16,916 bases of DNA from an uncultured Prevotella sp. (GCA_900553595.1 USEC01000039.1:1-16916); one strand, 5' to 3'. Counted from the first letter of the stretch, positions 6,439 through 14,446 are shown. The notes: a model not told the origin generated them from the sequence alone. Translations and numbers: made by a program.

Positions 6439-9264
6439 ATGAACCTCAGAAAACTATTTGTTGCAGCAGTCCTGTTCGTTGCAGGTCTTGCACAGGCACA
6501 GATGATGCCGCCGATACCCGTCGATCCCGACGTGCGCATCGGAAAGTTGGACAATGGTCTGACCTACTACATCCGTCACAACAACTGGCCGGAGAACCGC
6601 GCCAACTTCTACATCGCGCAGAAGGTGGGCTCCATCCAGGAAGAGGAAAGCCAGCGCGGACTCGCACACTTCCTCGAACACATGTGCTTCAACGGCACAA
6701 AGAACTTCCCGGGAAACGATGTAATGCGCTATTGCGAGAGCATCGGCGTGCAGTTCGGACGCGACCTCAACGCTTATACAGCCATCGATCAGACTGTTTA
6801 CAACATCTCCAACGTGCCGACAACACGCCAGAGCGCACTCGACTCATGCCTCCTCATACTCAGCGATTGGGCCAACCAGCTCACGCTCGACCCCAAGGAG
6901 ATTGACGAAGAGCGCGGCGTGATTCACGAAGAGTGGCGTCTCCGCACAAGCGCATCAAACAGAATGTTCGAGCGCAACCTGCCGAAACTCTACCCGGGTT
7001 CAAAGTATGGACACCGTTTCCCCATCGGTCTGATGTCGGTAATCGACAACTTCAAGCCGAAGGAACTGCGCGACTACTACGAAAAGTGGTATCATCCCAC
7101 AAACCAGGGCATCATCGTCGTGGGCGATGTGGATGTTGATCATGTGGAAGCACAGATAAAGAAGCTCTTCGGAGGATTCAAGAATCCTGCCAACCCGGCT
7201 CCCATCGTGGCTGAAAGCGTACCCGATAACGCACAGCCCATCGTCGTTATCGACAAGGACAAGGAGCAGCAGCAGAGCACCGTGGAACTTTACATCAAGC
7301 ACGACGCATATCCCGACTCGCTCAAAGGCGACATGAGCTATCTGGTTTACGGATACCTTCTCAACGCAGCACGATGGATGCTGAACAACCGCATGAGCGA
7401 AGTCGTGCTCAACGCCGACTGCCCCTTTGTGCAGGCAGGTGCAAGTTACGGCTCATACATCTTCGCAAAGACAAAGGATGCGTTCTCGCTCTTCGTCCTT
7501 CCCAAGGAGATGGCACACACAGCCGACGCTCTCAAGGCCGCATTCATAGAGGCACGCCGTGCCGCCGAGTTCGGATTTACAGCCACAGAGTTCGAGCGTT
7601 TCAAGGAAACCTATCTCAGCCAGATGGACAAGGAGTTCAGCAACAAGGACAAGCGCACCAACGATGCGCTCTACGCGCCGCTGAAGGAAAACTTCCTCGA
7701 AAACGAGCCTATGCCCTCAATCGACTTCACCTACGAGGCCATGAAGCAGATTGTGCCGGTAATTCCTGTTGATGCCGTGAACGGACTGATGAAGCAACTC
7801 GTGCCGGCCAACGACTCCAACCTCGTCATCCTCAACTTCAACAACGAGAAGGAAGGCAATGTCTATCCCACAGAGGAGGGTCTGCTCGCCGCTGTCAAGG
7901 CCGCACGCACTGCCGAAATCAGCGCATACGTGGATAACGTGAAGAACGAACCGCTCATCACCAACCTTCCCAAGCCGGGCAAGATAAAGAGCGAAACGAA
8001 GGATGCAACACTCGGTTACACCACTCTCAAGCTCTCCAACGGCGCGACGGTAATACTCAAGCAGACCGACTACAAGAAAGACCAGGTGCTCCTCAGCGGC
8101 TCCGGCGTGGGCGGACAGACTGTCTATGGACCCAAGGACTACGACAACCTCGCGGCATTCAACGAGGTTATCGGCATGAGCGGACTCGGTGCATTCTCTT
8201 CGACAGAGCTTCAGAAGGCTCTCGCCGGCAAGCAGGCCAACGCCGACCTCAGTCTCTCTGGACAGCTCTTCACATCGGCTTCGGGCAACTCTACACCCAA
8301 GGACGTGGAGACAATGTTCCAGATGCTCTACCTCTACTTCACTGCCATCAACAAGGACCAGAAGTCGTACGACAACCTTATGTCGCAGTATGAGGTGGCA
8401 CTGAAGAACCGTTCGCTCTCGCCCGACGTGGCTATCAGCGACTCTCTCAGCGCAACCATGTACGGACACAATCCCCGTGTGGCTCCGCTCACAATCGAAA
8501 AGCTCAAGAATATAAACTACGACCGCATCCTTGAAATAGCCAAGGAGCGCACAGCCAACGCTGCAGCGTGGACATTCACCATCGTGGGCAACTTCGACGA
8601 AGCCACCATACGTCCGCTCATCTGCCAGTATCTCGCCGCACTCCCGGCTAAGGGCAAGGTGGTGAAGAGCAAGCGCGAAGTCAATACGGTCAAGGGTGAG
8701 GTGGAGAACATCTTCTACCGCAAGCAGGAGACACCCAAGGCAAACTCATACATGTACTGGCACAACAACTCGATGCCTTACAATTTGAAGAACGTTATAT
8801 GTGCCGACATCGCCGGACAGGTGCTCTCCATGGAGTATCTCGCCAAGATCCGCGAGCAGGAAAGCGCTGCCTACTCTGTGGGCGCGTCGGGTTCGGCACA
8901 GATCGGTCCCGACAACTACCGCCAGTTCGGCATCTTCGCCTACTGTCCGATGAAGCCTGAGAAGAAAGATGTGGCCATCCGCATCATGAACGAAGAGGTG
9001 AAGAACCTCGAAAACACCTGCGACGCCGACAAGCTCGCAAAGTGCAAGGAGTTCATGGCAAAGCGTTTCGGCGACAGCGAGAAGAAAAACGGCTTCTGGC
9101 TTAACACCATCAACGACTTCTATCGTTACGGCTTCAACGGCTACACCGACTATGTGAAGACCCTCAACGCCATCACTCCGGCGGACATCTGCGCCTTCAT
9201 GAAGGACTTCAACAAGGCCGGCAACCACATCACCGTAATGATGTTGCCTGAAGAGCAGAAGTAA
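6439..9264 (+). CDS. Secreted M16 family zinc metallopeptidase (two-domain, insulinase/pitrilysin type)
   Basis: A 941-residue exported protease, likely periplasmic. Residues 1-20 are a signal peptide (MNLRKLFVAAVLFVAGLAQA). The N-terminal peptidase lobe has the inverted zinc motif HFLEH at 77-81, with zinc ligands His77 and His81 and catalytic base Glu80. The third ligand is probably Glu158 in IDEERGVIHEEW, at the spacing expected for this family. The second half (from about 510) repeats the M16 fold without HxxEH and would complete the closed chamber. Length about 940 fits Bacteroidota M16 enzymes with both lobes in one chain. The ATG at 6439 was preferred over the one at 6343, because it begins the signal peptide and 6343 lies inside the promoter. 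These enzymes degrade unfolded or short peptides; the substrate here is unknown. It is likely monocistronic. Confidence 0.92.
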   Translation: MNLRKLFVAAVLFVAGLAQAQMMPPIPVDPDVRIGKLDNGLTYYIRHNNWPENRANFYIAQKVGSIQEEESQRGLAHFLEHMCFNGTKNFPGNDVMRYCESIGVQFGRDLNAYTAIDQTVYNISNVPTTRQSALDSCLLILSDWANQLTLDPKEIDEERGVIHEEWRLRTSASNRMFERNLPKLYPGSKYGHRFPIGLMSVIDNFKPKELRDYYEKWYHPTNQGIIVVGDVDVDHVEAQIKKLFGGFKNPANPAPIVAESVPDNAQPIVVIDKDKEQQQSTVELYIKHDAYPDSLKGDMSYLVYGYLLNAARWMLNNRMSEVVLNADCPFVQAGASYGSYIFAKTKDAFSLFVLPKEMAHTADALKAAFIEARRAAEFGFTATEFERFKETYLSQMDKEFSNKDKRTNDALYAPLKENFLENEPMPSIDFTYEAMKQIVPVIPVDAVNGLMKQLVPANDSNLVILNFNNEKEGNVYPTEEGLLAAVKAARTAEISAYVDNVKNEPLITNLPKPGKIKSETKDATLGYTTLKLSNGATVILKQTDYKKDQVLLSGSGVGGQTVYGPKDYDNLAAFNEVIGMSGLGAFSSTELQKALAGKQANADLSLSGQLFTSASGNSTPKDVETMFQMLYLYFTAINKDQKSYDNLMSQYEVALKNRSLSPDVAISDSLSATMYGHNPRVAPLTIEKLKNINYDRILEIAKERTANAAAWTFTIVGNFDEATIRPLICQYLAALPAKGKVVKSKREVNTVKGEVENIFYRKQETPKANSYMYWHNNSMPYNLKNVICADIAGQVLSMEYLAKIREQESAAYSVGASGSAQIGPDNYRQFGIFAYCPMKPEKKDVAIRIMNEEVKNLENTCDADKLAKCKEFMAKRFGDSEKKNGFWLNTINDFYRYGFNGYTDYVKTLNAITPADICAFMKDFNKAGNHITVMMLPEEQK

Positions 9265-9269
9265 GAAAT

Positions 9270-9424
9270 AAAAGAGTAGAAAAGTAAAAGAGTAAAAAGA
9301 GTAAAAGGAGTCAGCCTTTGTGCCGCCTCTCTTTGCCTTTTCACTCTTTTACTTTTCTGCTCTTTTTGCTTTTCTCCCCTTTCCCCCCTTTTACTTTTTT
9401 ACTCTTTTACTCTTTTACTTTTTC
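9270..9424. repeat. 30-bp purine/pyrimidine inverted repeat and TTTTACTC tract before prmC
   Basis: Positions 9270-9299 (almost all purine, word AAAAGAGTA) and 9337-9366 are inverted copies matching at 28 of 30 positions, separated by a 37-nt loop. In RNA one mismatch becomes a G-U wobble. A further pyrimidine run of TTTTACTC units at 9388-9424 abuts the prmC start codon. The left arm begins 6 nt after the M16 stop. The hairpin could end M16 transcription, but there is no simple GC stem with U-tract, so its function is uncertain. Confidence 0.85.
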
Positions 9425-10267
9425 ATGTCTTATAACTCTCTCTGGCGCAGCCTCACGCCGCTCTACGACCCCGACGAGGCTAAGGCCGTCGTCCGCACCC
9501 TGCTCGACTCGCTCTTCGGCATGACTCTCACCGACATCGTCTGCGGCGCCGTGGACAGTCTGAGTGCCGCCGACACGCAGCGTCTTTCCGCTGCCATGCG
9601 CCGCCTTGAAGCCGCGGAGCCGGTGCAGTATGTGCTTGGCAGTGCGCCGTTCTGCCGTCGCCGCTTCGCCGTGCGCCCCGGTGTGCTCATCCCGCGGCCT
9701 GAGACGGAGTGGCTCGTACAGCGTGCCACCGTTGTAGCCAAGAGCCGCCACGCCGCCGGCTGCCGCATCCTCGACATCGGCACTGGCAGCGGCTGCATAG
9801 CAATAAGCATCGCCCTCGAAGTGCCGGAAGCCGTGGTCGAGGCGTGGGACATATCGCCGCAGGCTCTCGACATAGCCCGTGCCAACGCCAGCGACCTCGG
9901 AGCAAGCGTGACATTCACCCTCGCCGACGCCCTCAACGCGCCCTGCGAAGAGCACACGCGCGACATCATCGTGAGCAATCCGCCCTACATCTGCCGCCGC
10001 GAGCACGCCGCAATGTCGCCCAACGTGCTGCGCCACGAGCCGCACACAGCCCTCTTCGTCCCCGACGACGACCCTCTGCTCTTCTATCGTGCCATTGCCC
10101 TTTACGCCCGCAAGGCACTCCGCCCCGGCGGCATGCTGCTCTTCGAGTGCAACACCCTCTACGCCGCCGACACCGCCGCCATGCTCCGCACGATGGGATT
10201 CGACGACCCTGCCGTCCACGACGACTGCTTCGGCAAGCCGCGGTTTGTGGAAGCCGTCGTGACTTGA
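9425..10267 (+). CDS. prmC: Release factor glutamine methyltransferase PrmC (HemK)
   Basis: A 280-residue S-adenosylmethionine-dependent enzyme that methylates the glutamine of the GGQ motif of peptide release factors RF1 and RF2, improving termination. The N-terminal helical domain (about 1-75) ends with PVQYVLG at 66-72. A linker contains the conserved IPRPETE (89-95). The Rossmann methyltransferase domain shows the AdoMet loop DIGTGSGCIAI (117-127) and the catalytic NPPY at 185-188, which stacks the glutamine amide. The ATG at 9425 was chosen over the ATG at 9320, because the extra 35 residues are only Phe/Leu-rich translation of the pyrimidine repeat. It is followed after 46 nt by recX. 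No Bacteroidota promoter is evident in the upstream tract. Confidence 0.93.
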   Translation: MSYNSLWRSLTPLYDPDEAKAVVRTLLDSLFGMTLTDIVCGAVDSLSAADTQRLSAAMRRLEAAEPVQYVLGSAPFCRRRFAVRPGVLIPRPETEWLVQRATVVAKSRHAAGCRILDIGTGSGCIAISIALEVPEAVVEAWDISPQALDIARANASDLGASVTFTLADALNAPCEEHTRDIIVSNPPYICRREHAAMSPNVLRHEPHTALFVPDDDPLLFYRAIALYARKALRPGGMLLFECNTLYAADTAAMLRTMGFDDPAVHDDCFGKPRFVEAVVT

Positions 10268-10313
10268 CAAACTTCCTTCCACCATAAACTTCAAAAAATC
10301 ACAGCAACCCATA

Positions 10314-10790
10314 ATGTTCACCCAATCGAAATCACCCGTGAGCGAGCCACAGGCTCTGCAGAAACTCGCCGCCCTCTGCTCCCGTTCCGAGCACTCTTCG
10401 GGCGAAATTCGCGAGAAGATGCGCCGTTGGCAGCTCCCCTCCGACGCGCAGGAGCGCATCGTGCAACGCCTTGTCGCCGAGCGGTTCATCGACGATTCGC
10501 GCTTCGCCCGACTCTTCGTGCGCGACCGTCTGCGCTTCGCTTCGTGGGGCGAGCGCAAGATTCTGATGGCACTCCGCCAGAAAGGCATCGACGAAGCCAC
10601 CGCCGCCGAGGCTCTGGACGAAGTGAGCGACGACGAATGGCTCGACGCCCTCCGCAGCGTCATAGCCGCCAAACGCCGCACCACAAAAGCCGCCTCCGAC
10701 TACGAACTCAACGCCAAGCTCATGCGCCACGCCCTCAGCCGGGGGTTCACCATGCGCCTGATAGGGCAGTGCGTGGACACGCCCGACTGA
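10314..10790 (+). CDS. recX: Regulatory protein RecX
   Basis: A 158-residue helical protein of RecX type, which binds RecA filaments and limits their growth and strand exchange. Visible features are the three-helix repeats with basic and acidic pairs: LAALCSRSEHSSGEIREKMRRW near 18-39, RFIDDSRFARLFVRDRL near 57-73 (the most conserved RecX block, F(I/L)DD.RFA) and GERKILMALRQKGID near 78-92. The length matches the family norm of about 150-160. It lies 46 nt after prmC with no clear promoter between, so cotranscription is likely. It is not next to recA here, which is common outside Proteobacteria. Confidence 0.88.
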   Translation: MFTQSKSPVSEPQALQKLAALCSRSEHSSGEIREKMRRWQLPSDAQERIVQRLVAERFIDDSRFARLFVRDRLRFASWGERKILMALRQKGIDEATAAEALDEVSDDEWLDALRSVIAAKRRTTKAASDYELNAKLMRHALSRGFTMRLIGQCVDTPD

Positions 10791-10814
10791 ACCATGCCGC
10801 ACACCGGCTTTGAA

Positions 10815-10873
10815 AACAAGGCTTCTTTACATCACAAACAAGGCTTCTTTTGAGTGCAAAGAAGCCTTGTTTG
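10815..10873. repeat. 22-bp repeat locus 2 with a perfect 16-bp hairpin
   Basis: AACAAGGCTT (reverse complement of the locus 1 core) occurs at 10815 and 10837, again 22 bp apart. The direct core AAGCCTTGTT is at 10862. The last two form a perfect inverted repeat: 10835-10850 pairs with 10858-10873 over 16 bp around a 7-nt loop. It lies 45 nt after the recX stop, so it could end that transcript, but no U-tract follows (next bases CAAACCG). Confidence 0.88.
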
Positions 10874-10941
10874 CAAACCGCCCTTATATGCTCTCTCATC
10901 ATTTTTACACGCAGACAGGCATTTATACGGATAAAAAGTAG

Positions 10942-10949
10942 TAACTTCG
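10942..10949 (+). promoter_or_regulatory. Probable -7 promoter element for ychF
   Basis: TAACTTCG resembles the Bacteroidota -7 consensus TAnnTTTG with one change (C for T). The sequence upstream is AT-rich (GGATAAAAAGTAG), but a TTTG at the usual -33 distance is missing. If used, transcription would begin near 10955 and give a leader of about 104 nt that includes the hairpin at 10965-10999. Confidence 0.5.
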
Positions 10950-10964
10950 CAGTTGGAAACAACA

Positions 10965-10999
10965 AAAGGCACAATAATGTCACATTATCGTGCGCCTTT
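10965..10999. promoter_or_regulatory. Palindromic leader hairpin upstream of ychF
   Basis: ATAATGT at 10974-10980 and ACATTAT at 10982-10988 are a perfect inverted repeat around a single C. The symmetry extends outward through CAC/GTG-type pairs and then AAAGGC (10965-10970) against GCCTTT (10994-10999), with one mismatch and a 2-nt bulge. It lies 59 nt before the ychF start and just after the predicted transcription start. It could be an operator palindrome or an RNA stem-loop; the sequence does not decide between these. Confidence 0.6.
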
Positions 11000-11058
11000 A
11001 ATTTAAAATCATAACACGGCAGGGCCAACAGCCCCACGCCTCATTAAAATACAAAGAA

Positions 11059-12165
11059 ATGTCACTCAAATGCGGAATCGTAGGACTGCCCAACGTGGGA
11101 AAGTCCACTCTCTTCAACTGCCTCTCCAACGCCAAGGCGCAGGCAGCCAACTTTCCTTTTTGCACCATAGAGCCTAACGTGGGCGTCATCACCGTGCCCG
11201 ACGAGCGGCTCACAAAGCTCGCCGAGATAGTACACCCGGGACGCATCGTGCCGGCAACGTGCGAAATCGTCGATATTGCAGGACTCGTGAAGGGCGCAAG
11301 CAAGGGCGAGGGACTCGGCAACAAGTTCCTCGGCAACATTCGTGAGACCGATGCCATCATACATGTGCTGCGCTGCTTCGACGACGACAACATCGTGCGT
11401 GAGGGTGGAGCAGTGGTGAATCCTGTGGAGGACAAGGAAGTGATTGACACCGAACTCCAGCTCAAAGACCTCGAAACCGTTGAGGCACAGCTTCAGAAGC
11501 AGTCGAAAGTGGCTGCCATAGGCAACAACAAGGAAGCAAAGACAGCCGTGGCCGTGCTCGAAGCCTACAAGGCCGCTCTCGAAAAGGGAATGAACGCACG
11601 CACCGTGGAGTTTGAGTCGAAGGAGGAACAGCGCGTGGCGCACGACCTCTTCCTGCTCACCGCCAAGCCCGTGCTCTATGTGTGCAACGTGGACGAAGCG
11701 TCGGCAAAGAACGGAAACAGATACTCCGAGCAGATAGCCGAGATAGCAAAGAGCGAAGGAGCAGAGATGCTCGTCATAGCAGCAAAGACCGAAGAGGACA
11801 TAGCTTCGCTCGAAACCTACGAGGACAAGCAGATGTTCCTCGAGGAACTCGGACTCGAGGAGAGCGGCGTGAACCGACTCATAAAGAAGGCCTATGCACT
11901 GCTCAACCTCGAAACCTTCATCACCGCCGGCGAAATGGAGGTGAAGGCATGGACCTACCACCGCGGATGGAAGGCACCGCAGTGCGCCGGAGTAATCCAC
12001 ACCGACTTTGAAAAGGGATTCATCCGCGCCGAAGTCATCAAGTATGCCGACTACATACAGTACGGTTCCGAAGCAGCAGTGCGCGAAGCAGGCAAACTCT
12101 CCATAGAAGGAAAGGAATACATCGTGCAGGACGGCGACATCATGCACTTCCGCTTCAACGTGTAA
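11059..12165 (+). CDS. ychF: Ribosome-binding ATPase YchF (Obg/OLA1 family)
   Basis: A 368-residue cytosolic P-loop NTPase of the Obg family that hydrolyses ATP rather than GTP and binds ribosomes; it is linked to stress responses and translation quality. The P-loop GLPNVGKST is at 9-17, switch I FPFCTIEPNVG at 32-42 and switch II DIAGLVKGASKGEGLGN at 72-88. In place of the GTPase motif NKxD there is NVDE at 210-213, the hallmark of ATP specificity in this family. A helical coiled-coil insert covers about 125-195. The C-terminal TGS domain covers about 283-366 and ends in GDIMHFRFNV, which is near invariant. Length is standard. It appears to be transcribed alone behind the leader hairpin. Confidence 0.96.
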   Translation: MSLKCGIVGLPNVGKSTLFNCLSNAKAQAANFPFCTIEPNVGVITVPDERLTKLAEIVHPGRIVPATCEIVDIAGLVKGASKGEGLGNKFLGNIRETDAIIHVLRCFDDDNIVREGGAVVNPVEDKEVIDTELQLKDLETVEAQLQKQSKVAAIGNNKEAKTAVAVLEAYKAALEKGMNARTVEFESKEEQRVAHDLFLLTAKPVLYVCNVDEASAKNGNRYSEQIAEIAKSEGAEMLVIAAKTEEDIASLETYEDKQMFLEELGLEESGVNRLIKKAYALLNLETFITAGEMEVKAWTYHRGWKAPQCAGVIHTDFEKGFIRAEVIKYADYIQYGSEAAVREAGKLSIEGKEYIVQDGDIMHFRFNV

Positions 12166-12200
12166 AAAAGAAGAGGAAAGAGTCGCCTCTCCAAGCTCAC

Positions 12201-12270
12201 AGTAAGGCTTAGAAAGGCCCAGTAAGGCTTAGAAAGGCCTAAAAAGGTCCCCGCAAGGCCCAGAAAGCCC
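12201..12270. repeat. 10-bp phased repeat (AGTAAGGCTT / AGAAAGGCCC), array 1
   Basis: Consecutive 10-bp units start at 12201, 12211, 12221, 12231, 12241, 12251 and 12261, the last three more diverged. The units alternate between AGTAAGGCTT and AGAAAGGCC(C/T). The array fills the ychF-lgt gap (154 bp), in which I see no promoter and no terminator. Related arrays occur at 13717-13757, 13781-13822 and 14391-14446, all in the same orientation. Confidence 0.9.
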
Positions 12271-12319
12271 TCGCCAAAAGCCTCCCCCTGACGCCTCCTC
12301 ACCAAAAACAACAACCACA

Positions 12320-13180
12320 ATGCCACACCCATTATCCATACTCTGGAACCCCTCCGACACCGCCCTCTCGTTCGGGCCGTTCACCATTCACTGGTATTCG
12401 CTGTGCTGGCTCATCGGCCTCGCACTCGCCTATCTCATCGTGCAGCGGCTCTACCGCGAGCAGAAGGTGAAGGAAGGACTTTTCGACCCGCTCTTCGTCT
12501 ATTGCTTCATAGGTATCCTCGTCGGCGCACGCCTGGGACACTGTCTGTTCTATCAGCCCGACATCTTCCTCTCGTCGTGGCATCACTTCGTTGAGATATT
12601 CATACCGATAGAGTTCCTCTCCGACGGTTCGTGGCACTTCACAGGCTACCGCGGACTCGCGTCGCACGGCGGAACGCTCGGACTGATGATAGCCCTCTGG
12701 GCGTATGTACGCAAGACTGGCATGAATCTCTGGCAGGTTCTCGACAACATCGCCATAGCAACCCCCGTCACGGCATGCTTCATACGTCTGGGCAACCTCA
12801 TGAATTCCGAAATCATCGGTAAGGTCACCGATGTGCCTTGGGCATTCGTCTTCGAGCGTGTCGATGCCATGCCGCGCCATCCGGGACAGCTCTACGAGGC
12901 CATAGCCTACGCCATCCTTTTCTTCATCGGGTGGCGTCTCTACCGCAGTATGCCGCAGCGTGTGGGTACGGGCTACTTCTTCGGACTCTGTCTGGCATAC
13001 ATCTTCACCGCCCGATTCTTCATAGAATTCACCAAAGAAGTGCAGGAAGCCTTCGAAGCCTCGTTGCCGCTCGACATGGGACAACTCCTCAGTCTGCCAT
13101 TCATAGTGCTCGGTGCGGCGTGCATGGCAGGCGGAAAATGGATGGACAAAATAGTAAAAAGAAAACAGAATAATCACTAA
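12320..13180 (+). CDS. lgt: Phosphatidylglycerol-prolipoprotein diacylglyceryl transferase Lgt
   Basis: A 286-residue inner-membrane enzyme that transfers diacylglycerol from phosphatidylglycerol to the lipobox cysteine of prolipoproteins, the first step of lipoprotein maturation. About seven membrane segments are visible (for example near 24-42, 58-76, 114-130, 143-157, 192-206, 216-234 and 257-272). Signature elements are GARLGHCLFY (69-78), YRGLASHGGTLG (110-121; His116 and Gly117-Gly118 of the Lgt signature), IRLGNLMNSEIIGK (155-168; Arg156) and RHPGQLYEA (186-194). Twenty bp separate it from ndk, so the two are probably cotranscribed. It would act on the lipoproteins encoded at 253 and 3253. 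The leader is A/C-rich without Shine-Dalgarno sequence. Confidence 0.95.
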   Translation: MPHPLSILWNPSDTALSFGPFTIHWYSLCWLIGLALAYLIVQRLYREQKVKEGLFDPLFVYCFIGILVGARLGHCLFYQPDIFLSSWHHFVEIFIPIEFLSDGSWHFTGYRGLASHGGTLGLMIALWAYVRKTGMNLWQVLDNIAIATPVTACFIRLGNLMNSEIIGKVTDVPWAFVFERVDAMPRHPGQLYEAIAYAILFFIGWRLYRSMPQRVGTGYFFGLCLAYIFTARFFIEFTKEVQEAFEASLPLDMGQLLSLPFIVLGAACMAGGKWMDKIVKRKQNNH

Positions 13181-13200
13181 CTACAATAAAAAAAGGACTT

Positions 13201-13662
13201 ATGGAAAAGACACTCATTCTTCTTAAACCGTGTACAGTGCAGCGCCGGCTCATCGGCGAAGTAATCAACCGCCTCGAACGCAAAGGCCTGCGCATCGTAG
13301 GCATGAAGATGATGCAGCTCGACGACGCCATACTCGCCGAACACTACGCACACCTCACAGAGCGGCCATTCTATCCCTGGCTCACAGCATCGATGAAGTC
13401 GGCACCCGTTGTAGCAATGTGTGTTGAAGGAAATAGTGCTGTCACCGTAGTGCGCAACATCGTGGGAGCGACAAATGGACGCAAGGCTGCCCCCGGAACA
13501 ATTCGTGGCGACTACTCCATGAGCGGTCAGGAGAACATCATCCACGCCTCCGACAGTCCCGAAAACGCCGAGATAGAGATGAAACGCTTCTTCCGTGAAG
13601 GCGAAATCTTCGAATATCCCGACCCCCTCCACGACTATTTCTACGCCCCTGACGGCGACTGA
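13201..13662 (+). CDS. ndk: Nucleoside diphosphate kinase Ndk
   Basis: A 153-residue cytosolic enzyme that moves the gamma-phosphate from ATP to other nucleoside diphosphates through a phosphohistidine intermediate, balancing NTP and dNTP pools. The N-terminal strand TLILLKP carries the conserved Lys9. The nucleotide loop TNGRKAAPGTIRGDY lies at 91-105. The active site is NIIHASDS with the phosphorylated His115. The usual Ndk residues that follow, SPENAEIEMKRFF, are present. The C-terminus continues past the core in an acidic tail. Length is normal for a Bacteroidota Ndk. It follows lgt by 20 bp and is followed by a 206-bp gap filled with the 10-bp repeats. Confidence 0.96.
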   Translation: MEKTLILLKPCTVQRRLIGEVINRLERKGLRIVGMKMMQLDDAILAEHYAHLTERPFYPWLTASMKSAPVVAMCVEGNSAVTVVRNIVGATNGRKAAPGTIRGDYSMSGQENIIHASDSPENAEIEMKRFFREGEIFEYPDPLHDYFYAPDGD

Positions 13663-13716
13663 TGCCACCCGAAAAAGGCATCAAGCCTCCCCCAAAAAAC
13701 CTTCCCAAGTTTTATC

Positions 13717-13757
13717 AAAAGGCTTAGTAAGGCCCAGAAAGGCTTAGTAAGGCCTAG
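13717..13757. repeat. 10-bp phased repeat, array 2a
   Basis: GGCTTAGTAA at 13721, GGCCCAGAAA at 13731, GGCTTAGTAA at 13741 and GGCCTAG at 13751 form exact 10-bp steps, the same unit as at 12201-12270. It lies 55 bp after the ndk stop. Confidence 0.88.
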
Positions 13758-13780
13758 CAGCAATCCCCCTAAACCCTCCC

Positions 13781-13822
13781 ATTAAGGCTTAGATAGGCCC
13801 AGAAAGGCTTAGTAAGGCTTAG
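13781..13822. repeat. 10-bp phased repeat, array 2b
   Basis: ATTAAGGCTT, AGATAGGCCC, AGAAAGGCTT and AGTAAGGCTT start at 13781, 13791, 13801 and 13811, in exact 10-bp steps. A short C-rich stretch (13758-13780) separates it from array 2a. No promoter is evident between it and the MaoC-like gene at 13869. Confidence 0.88.
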
Positions 13823-13868
13823 CCTAACCCCTCCCCCAGAAAACAAACAACCAATAAAAACCCAAAAT

Positions 13869-14333
13869 ATGAGTAAAGTTATCATCAATAACTACGATGA
13901 ATTTGCCGCTCTCCTCGGCAAGAATATCGGCATATCCGACTATGTTCAGCTCACCCAGGAGCGCATCAGCCAGTTTGCCGACGCCACTCTCGACCACCAG
14001 TGGATTCACGTCGATACCGAACGTGCCGCTGTCGAGAGCCCGTTCAAGACCACCATCGCCCACGGCTACCTCACGCTCTCGATGCTTCCATACCTCTGGA
14101 ACCAGATAATTGAGGTGCGCAACCTCAAGATGATGGTGAACTATGGCATGGACAAGATGAAGTTTGGTCAGGCAGTGAAGTCGGGAGAGTCAATCCGTCT
14201 CGTTGCCGATCTGCTCTCGCTTGAGAACCTTCGCGGCGTGGCAAAGGCACAGATAAAGTTCACAATAGAGATAAAGGAGTCGCCGAAAAAGGCTCTCAGC
14301 GGCGTAGCGACATTCCTTTACTATTTCGAATAA
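13869..14333 (+). CDS. MaoC-like (R)-specific enoyl-CoA hydratase/dehydratase
   Basis: A 154-residue single hot-dog-fold protein of the MaoC-like dehydratase family, which adds or removes water on acyl-CoA or acyl carrier substrates. The hydratase motif is seen as FADATLDHQWIHVD (36-49), with the catalytic pair Asp42 and His47. A second conserved block, PFKTTIAHGYLTLSML, lies at 58-73, where His65-Gly66 help form the active site. Many relatives have Gly where Leu41 stands here (TGDHQWIH), a conservative oddity that I judge from memory of the family. It stands alone, with repeat arrays on both sides and the terminator at 14467-14495 downstream. The physiological substrate is unknown; a role in fatty acid metabolism is inference. 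Confidence 0.88.
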   Translation: MSKVIINNYDEFAALLGKNIGISDYVQLTQERISQFADATLDHQWIHVDTERAAVESPFKTTIAHGYLTLSMLPYLWNQIIEVRNLKMMVNYGMDKMKFGQAVKSGESIRLVADLLSLENLRGVAKAQIKFTIEIKESPKKALSGVATFLYYFE

Positions 14334-14390
14334 GGGTAGGACAGGGTCTGAAAGAGCAAGGAAGGTCTCCGAAACTGGTCTTCTCCCAAC

Positions 14391-14446
14391 GGCTTAAAAA
14401 GGCTTAGAAAGGCCCAGTAAGGCTTAGTCAGGCTTAAAAAAGGCTC
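14391..14446. repeat. 10-bp phased repeat, array 3
   Basis: GGCTTAAAAA, GGCTTAGAAA, GGCCCAGTAA, GGCTTAGTCA and GGCTTAAAAA start at 14391, 14401, 14411, 14421 and 14431, in exact 10-bp steps, followed by a decayed AAGGCTC. It lies between the MaoC-like stop and the bidirectional terminator. Confidence 0.88.

Noticed and set aside
9320..9424. PrmC start at 9320
   Set aside because: The extra 35 residues are Phe/Leu/Pro from the pyrimidine repeat; PrmC proteins normally begin near the Met at 9425.
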